From NCBI GenBank assembly GCA_041393015.1, contig JAWKKV010000001.1, positions 558,001 through 622,000 on the forward strand: a stretch of DNA of 64,000 nt, given 5' to 3'. Origin of the DNA: JAGQYH01 sp041393015. Lineage in GTDB: Bacteria; Bacteroidota; Bacteroidia; Chitinophagales; JADIYW01. Under the pieces are notes generated by a model. That model saw only the letters and a program-made list of their open reading frames with translations, was not told the DNA's origin and did not search any database. This document shows, in pieces, positions 63,045 to 64,000 of the stretch. How positions within the stretch are numbered: the first letter of the stretch is position 1; each line of letters starts with the position of its first letter. The position numbers and the translations under genes are program-made.

Positions 63045-63431
63045 ATATAGAGGTATTCATTTTAAAATTGATTGGATACAAAAGTATCTTACAAACATGG
63101 TTGAAAGATTAAAATACTATGATATTGGATTAATTTTTCGGTAATGAAGGCAATCGATAGAAATCTAACTTTTGGGACGAAAATAGATTGTGATTGTAAT
63201 TATTATTCTAAAGGTAAATTAAATTTAAGCGCTTATTGTTAAATCTCATTTTAATGCACCATTTACACTTACAAAGTGCTTCAACAAGGAGTAAACCGAA
63301 TTGAAGTTTGCTAAATTAGTATTCAGTTAATAATGATTTTAATAAAATAAAGCCCGTACAACAAATTGAGTGCTCATTATGTTAAGTAAAATGGGTGTAT
63401 AGGCACTTTATCACTATATTTGCATTTCAAT
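63045..63431. other. Intergenic region between carB and the partial adhesin gene
   Basis: 387 A/T-rich bases between divergent genes with no credible frame. Holds the promoter of carB and, near its right end, a -7 motif for the next gene. Confidence 0.5.
63415..63422 (+). promoter_or_regulatory. Putative -7 element before the partial adhesin gene
   Basis: TATATTTG, an exact TAnnTTTG match, only nine bases before the first ATG. If used, the transcript would be almost leaderless for the ATG at 63432, or would use the ATG at 63447. Confidence 0.4.
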
Positions 63432-64000
63432 ATGAAAAACAGGGGTATGTTCAAACATATTTTTATAGTACTATCTATTATTACTTTAACTTTTGGAGCT
63501 AAGGCAGCGCATTTAGTTGGAGGCAACCTTAGTTTTCAATGCATGGGAAACAACTCTTATTCTTTTAATATGGAAATTTATAGAGAGGCATTTGCAACTG
63601 CCCCTCCTGACAGTACAGCGTATCTGTACGTTTATAATATTGACAATAACAATGTTTTTCAAATTCTTTCTAAAAGATTTAATGGTAATGGGGTAGCTCC
63701 TGTTACTAATAATACTTTAGAATGCGGTACAGTATCTTCCGGACAGTCTCCAAGATATGATTTTGCTACCTACGATTTTGACCCAATTACATTGCCCCCT
63801 AACATCAGAGGATACAGAGTGGTTTACCAAAGATGTTGCCGATCGAATGCTGTGATCAATCTAGCGAATAATTTTGATGGCATTTCTCAAGGCTCCACTT
63901 ACGAAGTAATTATTACGCCTCAAATGATGGCAGATTGTGGTGCTGCGACTGCGCTACCGGAATTACAATTTGAAGAATTTCCGGTTACACAATTATGTGC
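63432..64000 (+). CDS. Gliding-motility-type large secreted protein, 3' truncated by the window edge
   Basis: Open to the window end with no stop. It begins MKNRGMFKHIFIVLSIITL and a signal peptide ending in AKA, then AHLVGGNLSFQCMGNNSYSF, NMEIYREAF, RGYRVVYQRCCRSNAV and TYEVIITPQMMADCG. This opening is typical of the very large Bacteroidota surface proteins with PKD/Ig-like repeats and a gliding-motility (CHU_C-type) C-terminus. That C-terminus is outside the window, so it remains inferred. An internal ATG at 63447 after AGGGG is an alternative start. Confidence 0.8.
   Translation, partial: MKNRGMFKHIFIVLSIITLTFGAKAAHLVGGNLSFQCMGNNSYSFNMEIYREAFATAPPDSTAYLYVYNIDNNNVFQILSKRFNGNGVAPVTNNTLECGTVSSGQSPRYDFATYDFDPITLPPNIRGYRVVYQRCCRSNAVINLANNFDGISQGSTYEVIITPQMMADCGAATALPELQFEEFPVTQLC

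Noticed and set aside
1..64000. tRNA, rRNA, CRISPR arrays, prophage or integrase genes
   Set aside because: No spaced direct repeats of CRISPR type, no TTCGAATC-type tRNA arms with fitting stems, and no phage or integrase genes were seen.

Overview
The window is low-GC DNA from a member of the Bacteroidota, probably a free-living Cytophagia, Flavobacteriia or relative. The evidence is four proteins ending in type IX secretion (T9SS) sorting tails, an ELWxxDGT-repeat protein, a partial gliding-type adhesin, DUF2452 and DUF4834 proteins, fused MoaC-MoaB and MurF-Alr enzymes, a short CarB, TAnnTTTG promoter motifs and A/T-rich leaders in place of strong Shine-Dalgarno sites. I saw no rRNA, tRNA or CRISPR array.

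Layout. 0-2.9 kb: the end of an OmpR-type response regulator, a secreted GH105 glycosidase whose sorting tail is cut off by an in-frame TAG, and a 54-residue lysine-rich protein. 3-7.8 kb: molybdenum cofactor genes (moaCB, moaE, moaD, moeA, a TSUP permease, and divergent moaA). 7.9-13.7 kb: a full urease operon (ureABCEFGD) ending in a nickel-permease-like membrane protein. 13.8-17.8 kb: the Anbu cluster (circularly permuted ATP-grasp, alpha-E, transglutaminase, proteasome-like Anbu). 17.8-29.3 kb, minus strand: a guanine catabolism operon read as guaD, xdhA, xdhB, allB, alc, puuD, an OHCU decarboxylase/HIU hydrolase fusion, a CitE/HpcH-like lyase and xdhC. 29.4-40.3 kb: three T9SS cargo proteins, a DUF2452 protein, and an ECF sigma/anti-sigma pair followed by a lipoprotein that duplicates the anti-sigma sensor domain. 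40.4-53.8 kb: housekeeping genes (xth, murF-alr, a beta-helix/diheme cytochrome pair, birA, rsfS, ftsH, two nucleoside phosphorylases, TMEM175, a DASS transporter). 53.8-54.7 kb: a REP-associated tyrosine transposase between two 143-bp direct repeats. 54.7-63 kb: an ALDH16-type dehydrogenase, a eukaryote-like deoC, cvpA, yqeY, small proteins and carB. The window ends inside a large secreted protein.

How the genes work together. The 3-29 kb part reads as one metabolic island. Guanine goes to xanthine (GuaD), urate (XDH), 5-hydroxyisourate (PuuD), allantoin (fusion protein), allantoate (AllB), then ureidoglycolate plus urea (Alc), and urease releases ammonia. The Moco genes and XdhC supply XDH, and the accessory genes and permease supply nickel to urease. 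No ureidoglycolate lyase is present; the CitE/HpcH-like protein is the only unassigned enzyme at the glyoxylate end. The main xdhA frame lacks its N-terminus because of a one-base frameshift just after the true start. With the TAG in the GH105 gene, this suggests either assembly errors or recent decay.

Most novel candidates: the ECF/anti-sigma/lipoprotein trio with a duplicated sensor domain, the Anbu cluster lying between the urease and urate modules, the CitE-like lyase, and the RAYT/REP unit.
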